From Pseudoxanthomonas sp. (GTDB taxonomy: Bacteria > Pseudomonadota > Gammaproteobacteria > Xanthomonadales > Xanthomonadaceae): 6,689 bases of DNA. The stretch is from assembly GCA_026785795.1 (NCBI GenBank), contig JAJAZJ010000215.1, positions 1 to 6,689 on the forward strand, written 5' to 3'. Made by a program: the position numbers and the translations under genes. Under the pieces are notes generated by a model. It worked only from the letters and a program-made list of their open reading frames with translations, had not been told where the DNA came from and made no database searches. Numbering within the stretch: position 1 is the first letter of the stretch; every line of letters starts with the position of its first letter. Positions 5,987-6,689 of the stretch are shown in pieces.

Positions 5987-6356
5987 GCTGCATCGCGGCC
6001 TGTGGGGCTCCGCCGGAGCCCTGATGGCCAGCAGCGCCACGCTGGTGTGCTGCGTGCTGCCGGCGGTGATGGTCAGCCTGGGCGCGGGTGCTGCCCTCGC
6101 CGGGCTGGTCACCGCGGTCCCGGAGCTGATCTGGCTGTCTGAGCGAAAAGGCCTGGTGTTCGGGGTGACGGCATTTTCGCTGGCGGTGGCCGGCGCCCTG
6201 CTCTGGCAGGCGCGCACGGCTCCGTGCCCGGCCGACCCGCAGCTGGCCGCCACCTGCGCGCGCCTGCGGCGGTGGTCGAAAGGGCTCTACGTCTTTGCGC
6301 TGCTAGCCACCGCGATAGGGGCGATCTTCGCCTTCGTGCTGCCGGCGCTGGGCTAA
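5979..6356 (+). CDS. MerT-like inner-membrane metal transport protein
   Basis: A 125-residue membrane protein starting at a GTG that overlaps the end of the HMA gene by 8 bp (GTGAGTGA), a sign of translational coupling. Three or four hydrophobic segments are visible: about 12-34, 36-51 (shorter), 59-77 and 102-122. The first contains TLVCCVLPAVMVSLGAG with C24-C25, matching the vicinal Cys pair followed by a LVLVALG-like stretch in MerT helix 1. A loop then holds C83 and C93 before the last helix, as MerT has a second Cys pair in its cytoplasmic loop, though the spacing here is wider. By analogy it takes a soft metal ion from the neighbouring HMA protein and carries it across the inner membrane. 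No merA or merR lies within the window, so mercury detoxification is not shown, and transport of copper or another thiophilic metal is equally possible. Confidence 0.78.
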   Translation: MSELHRGLWGSAGALMASSATLVCCVLPAVMVSLGAGAALAGLVTAVPELIWLSERKGLVFGVTAFSLAVAGALLWQARTAPCPADPQLAATCARLRRWSKGLYVFALLATAIGAIFAFVLPALG

Positions 6357-6365
6357 ACTGAAAGA

Positions 6366-6385
6366 GGCGGCCCTACGGGGCCGCC
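6366..6385. terminator. GC-rich hairpin, best read as terminator for the minus strand
   Basis: GGCGGCCC (6366-6373) pairs perfectly with GGGCCGCC (6378-6385) around a TACG tetraloop. On the minus strand it begins 2 bp after the TAG of the short frame at 6388 and is followed by TCTTTC, a modest T-rich tract. On the plus strand it lies 9 bp after the MerT-like stop but is followed by CGCTACC, without a T-run. It may serve both directions, with better evidence for the minus strand. Confidence 0.6.
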
Positions 6386-6387
6386 CG

Positions 6388-6531
6388 CTACCGCTCGGCG
6401 TGCTGCGACAGCAGTCGGCGCAGTATGGCATCGGTGAGGCTTCGCCATTGGCGGCGCTCCAGCCGGCCAATCTCGAACTTACAGGTTTTCGGATCGTTGA
6501 ATTGTACCGGTCTTCCACGAACGCGCTGCAC
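6388..6531 (-). pseudogene. Orphan 3' gene fragment, product not recognised
   Basis: Read leftward, a frame that stops at TAG 6388-6390 is open back to the TAG at 6550-6552. An in-frame GTG at 6529-6531 would give 47 residues. The part outside the terminal repeat reads as plausible protein: VQFNDPKTCKFEIGRLE followed by an amphipathic helix, WRSLTDAILRRLLSQHAER. A terminator-like hairpin follows 2 bp after the stop, as expected for the real end of a gene. The putative start lies inside the IS30-type repeat with no ribosome site, so this is more likely the tail of a gene truncated by the element than a complete small gene. I cannot assign a family. Confidence 0.4.
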
Positions 6532-6542
6532 TTGATGCTTGA
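6522..6542 (+). repeat. Second copy of the IS30-type right terminal repeat, copy B
   Basis: It shares the exact 15-mer CGCGCTGCACTTGAT with copy A at 4466-4480, in the same orientation, and ends TTGA like it; 31 of 39 positions agree over the wider alignment. Its reverse complement matches the left repeat (4160-4180) better than copy A does, 16 of 21 against 14 of 21. No transposase sequence accompanies it. Its outer edge lies 7 bp from the glycosyltransferase stop codon. Confidence 0.65.
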
Positions 6543-6549
6543 TGCTGCC

Positions 6550-6689
6550 CTAGGGCGCCGGCTCCGCTTCCACGAACACCCGGCGGACCACGCTGCGCGC
6601 GGCATCCAGCGAAAAATGACGGGCCACGTTGTCCCGCCCATGGCGCGCCAGCTGCTGCCACCGCGCTTCATCCTGGTACAGCCGCCCCA
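6550..6689 (-). CDS. Glycosyltransferase family protein, C-terminal end only
   Basis: The minus-strand frame entering from the right edge gives 45 full residues before TAG at 6550-6552: it begins GRLYQDEARWQQLARHGRDN, continues VARHFSLDAARSVVRRVF and ends VEAEPAP. The pattern L..D...W..LA..GR..V..HFS...A is the usual end of GT-B fold, group 1 (GT4-like) glycosyltransferases, where it follows the nucleotide-sugar binding domain. The catalytic part lies beyond the window, so donor and acceptor cannot be told. The gene is convergent with the relA-TPR pair. Both its normal-looking tail and its stop survive, so the nearby repeat did not truncate it. Confidence 0.65.
   Translation of the reverse strand, partial: GRLYQDEARWQQLARHGRDNVARHFSLDAARSVVRRVFVEAEPAP

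Larger units (their letters stand above)
4160..6542 (+). mobile_element. Candidate transposable unit carrying the four metal genes
   Basis: The left repeat at 4160-4180 and repeat copy B at 6522-6542 are inverted relative to each other and enclose the IS30 relic, the four metal-related genes, the hairpin and the orphan 3' fragment. The unit fills the space between two convergent stop codons (4153 and 6550), leaving only 6-7 bp on each side, as if inserted into a short intergenic gap. The internal copy A could then be a second right end, left by a nested or duplicated element. Movement as a unit is inferred only; separate events are possible. Confidence 0.4.

Noticed and set aside
5621..6253. 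Minus-strand open frame of 210 residues opposite the MerP/MerT-like pair
   Set aside because: The plus strand encodes two recognisable overlapping proteins with conserved cysteines, so the antisense frame is a shadow.
6303..6671. Minus-strand open frame of 122 residues at the right edge
   Set aside because: It is out of frame with the glycosyltransferase tail, which matches a known C-terminal pattern, and it runs through the repeat and hairpin without recognisable protein features.
1..6689. CRISPR array, tRNA or rRNA genes
   Set aside because: No regularly spaced repeats, cloverleaf or rRNA-like sequence was seen on either strand; the only repeats are the three IS30-type ends and short hairpins.

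Overview
The window is high-GC, densely coded gammaproteobacterial DNA. The RelA type, the CopL-like protein, the uncharacterised secreted protein and the IS30-type remnant together suggest a xanthomonad (Stenotrophomonas, Xanthomonas or Lysobacter group). The genus is an inference, because the window has no rRNA or other decisive marker.

Left part, 1-4153, looks like ordinary chromosome. A small secreted protein of unknown function is cut by the left edge on the minus strand. Diverging from it across 62 bp is relA, a monofunctional (p)ppGpp synthetase with a degenerate hydrolase domain. Twenty bases after relA starts a single-pass membrane protein with a long periplasmic helical-repeat domain, probably co-transcribed with relA.

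Middle, about 4157-6549, looks like an insertion. It opens with a decayed IS30-family element: a left terminal repeat, the transposase N-terminus with its helix-turn-helix, and a right terminal repeat, with the rest of the transposase deleted. A compact same-strand four-gene set follows. It holds a CopL/DUF2946-like exported Cys/His protein, two stem-loops just before the next start, an unrecognised exported protein with beta-barrel character and a His/Met cluster, a MerP-like periplasmic HMA protein with CxxC, and an overlapping MerT-like membrane protein with a Cys pair in its first membrane helix. The likely theme is periplasmic sensing, binding and transport of a soft metal (copper or a mercury-like ion). 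No reductase, P-type ATPase or MerR regulator is in view.

Right part, 6357-6689. A GC-rich hairpin lies between the MerT-like gene and a short minus-strand open frame that looks like the 3' end of an unrecognised gene. A second copy of the IS30-type right repeat follows, and then the C-terminus of a minus-strand glycosyltransferase cut by the window edge. The outermost repeats lie 7 bp from the stop codons of the two convergent chromosomal genes. The simplest reading is that a metal-handling cassette entered the short gap between them, carried by or bounded by IS30-type ends.
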